From Pseudomonadales bacterium (lineage in GTDB: Bacteria > Pseudomonadota > Gammaproteobacteria > Pseudomonadales > UBA7239), in NCBI GenBank assembly GCA_020443005.1, contig JAGRJA010000186.1, positions 1 to 6,571 on the forward strand: a stretch of 6,571 bases of DNA, in the 5' to 3' direction. How positions within the stretch are numbered: position 1 is the first letter of the stretch; the number at the start of each line of letters is the position of its first letter. Below are positions 6,490 to 6,571 of the stretch, piece after piece. A program made the position numbers and the translations under genes. The notes below the pieces were generated by a model that was given only the letters and a program-made list of their open reading frames with translations, was not told the DNA's origin and ran no database searches.

Positions 6490-6571
6490 TCACACTTCTT
6501 TTGTAGCGGATTTTTTGCGCGTGGAAGATGTTGCTTTTTTCTGCCTGCGCTTGCGTGGCTTATTATCGAGG
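6490..6571 (-). CDS. C-terminal 26 codons of an unidentified gene with a basic tail (runs off right edge)
   Basis: On the minus strand a frame open from the window edge ends at TGA (6490-6492), one base before the rbgA ATG. It encodes a strongly basic tail containing KPRKRRQKKATSS and TRKKSATKEV. The frame whose stop would overlap the rbgA start as ATGA contains TAA codons close to the window edge, so it is less likely. The tight junction and the composition suggest a real gene in an operon with rbgA, and such tails are common on RNA-binding proteins such as helicases or pseudouridine synthases. The identity cannot be read from 26 residues. If correct, it also shows TGA used as a normal stop in this genome. 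Confidence 0.5.
   Translation of the reverse strand, partial: LDNKPRKRRQKKATSSTRKKSATKEV

Overview
The window reads as an ordinary chromosomal segment of a gammaproteobacterium, probably a marine or environmental one. The clues are a DbpA-type helicase, an RluF-type pseudouridine synthase, a YeeN-type YebC protein and a small protein resembling the TIGR02647 family known from Pseudomonas-like bacteria. I saw no insertion sequence, integrase, phage gene, CRISPR array, tRNA or rRNA. Species cannot be fixed from this sequence alone.

Layout, left to right. (1) 1-515, minus strand: the N-terminal part of a protein I do not firmly recognise, running off the left edge; it has a strong ribosome binding site and a plausible promoter at 590-619. 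(2) 516-721: divergent intergenic region with an eight-C tract. (3) 722-2914, plus strand: a YeeN-like YebC/TACO1 family protein, a Rieske non-heme iron oxygenase alpha subunit without visible partners, and a 79-residue small protein. (4) 2915-3034: intergenic region with an AT-rich hairpin, a 6-bp inverted repeat and a second eight-C tract. (5) 3035-4432, plus strand: a complete dbpA interrupted by one in-frame TGA. (6) 4478-6571, minus strand, convergent with dbpA: rluF, rbgA/ylqF, and the last 26 codons of a further gene with a Lys/Arg-rich tail.

The right half has a clear theme: DbpA, RluF and RbgA all act on the 50S subunit or its 23S rRNA, and the YebC-type protein is also linked to translation. 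The Rieske oxygenase and the left-edge gene do not belong to that theme.

The most notable anomaly is the TGA inside dbpA. The reading frame continues without a shift and keeps every downstream helicase motif and the RNA-binding domain. A recent nonsense mutation or a sequencing error is the simplest explanation; readthrough is possible but unsupported. I found no convincing new biological system here.
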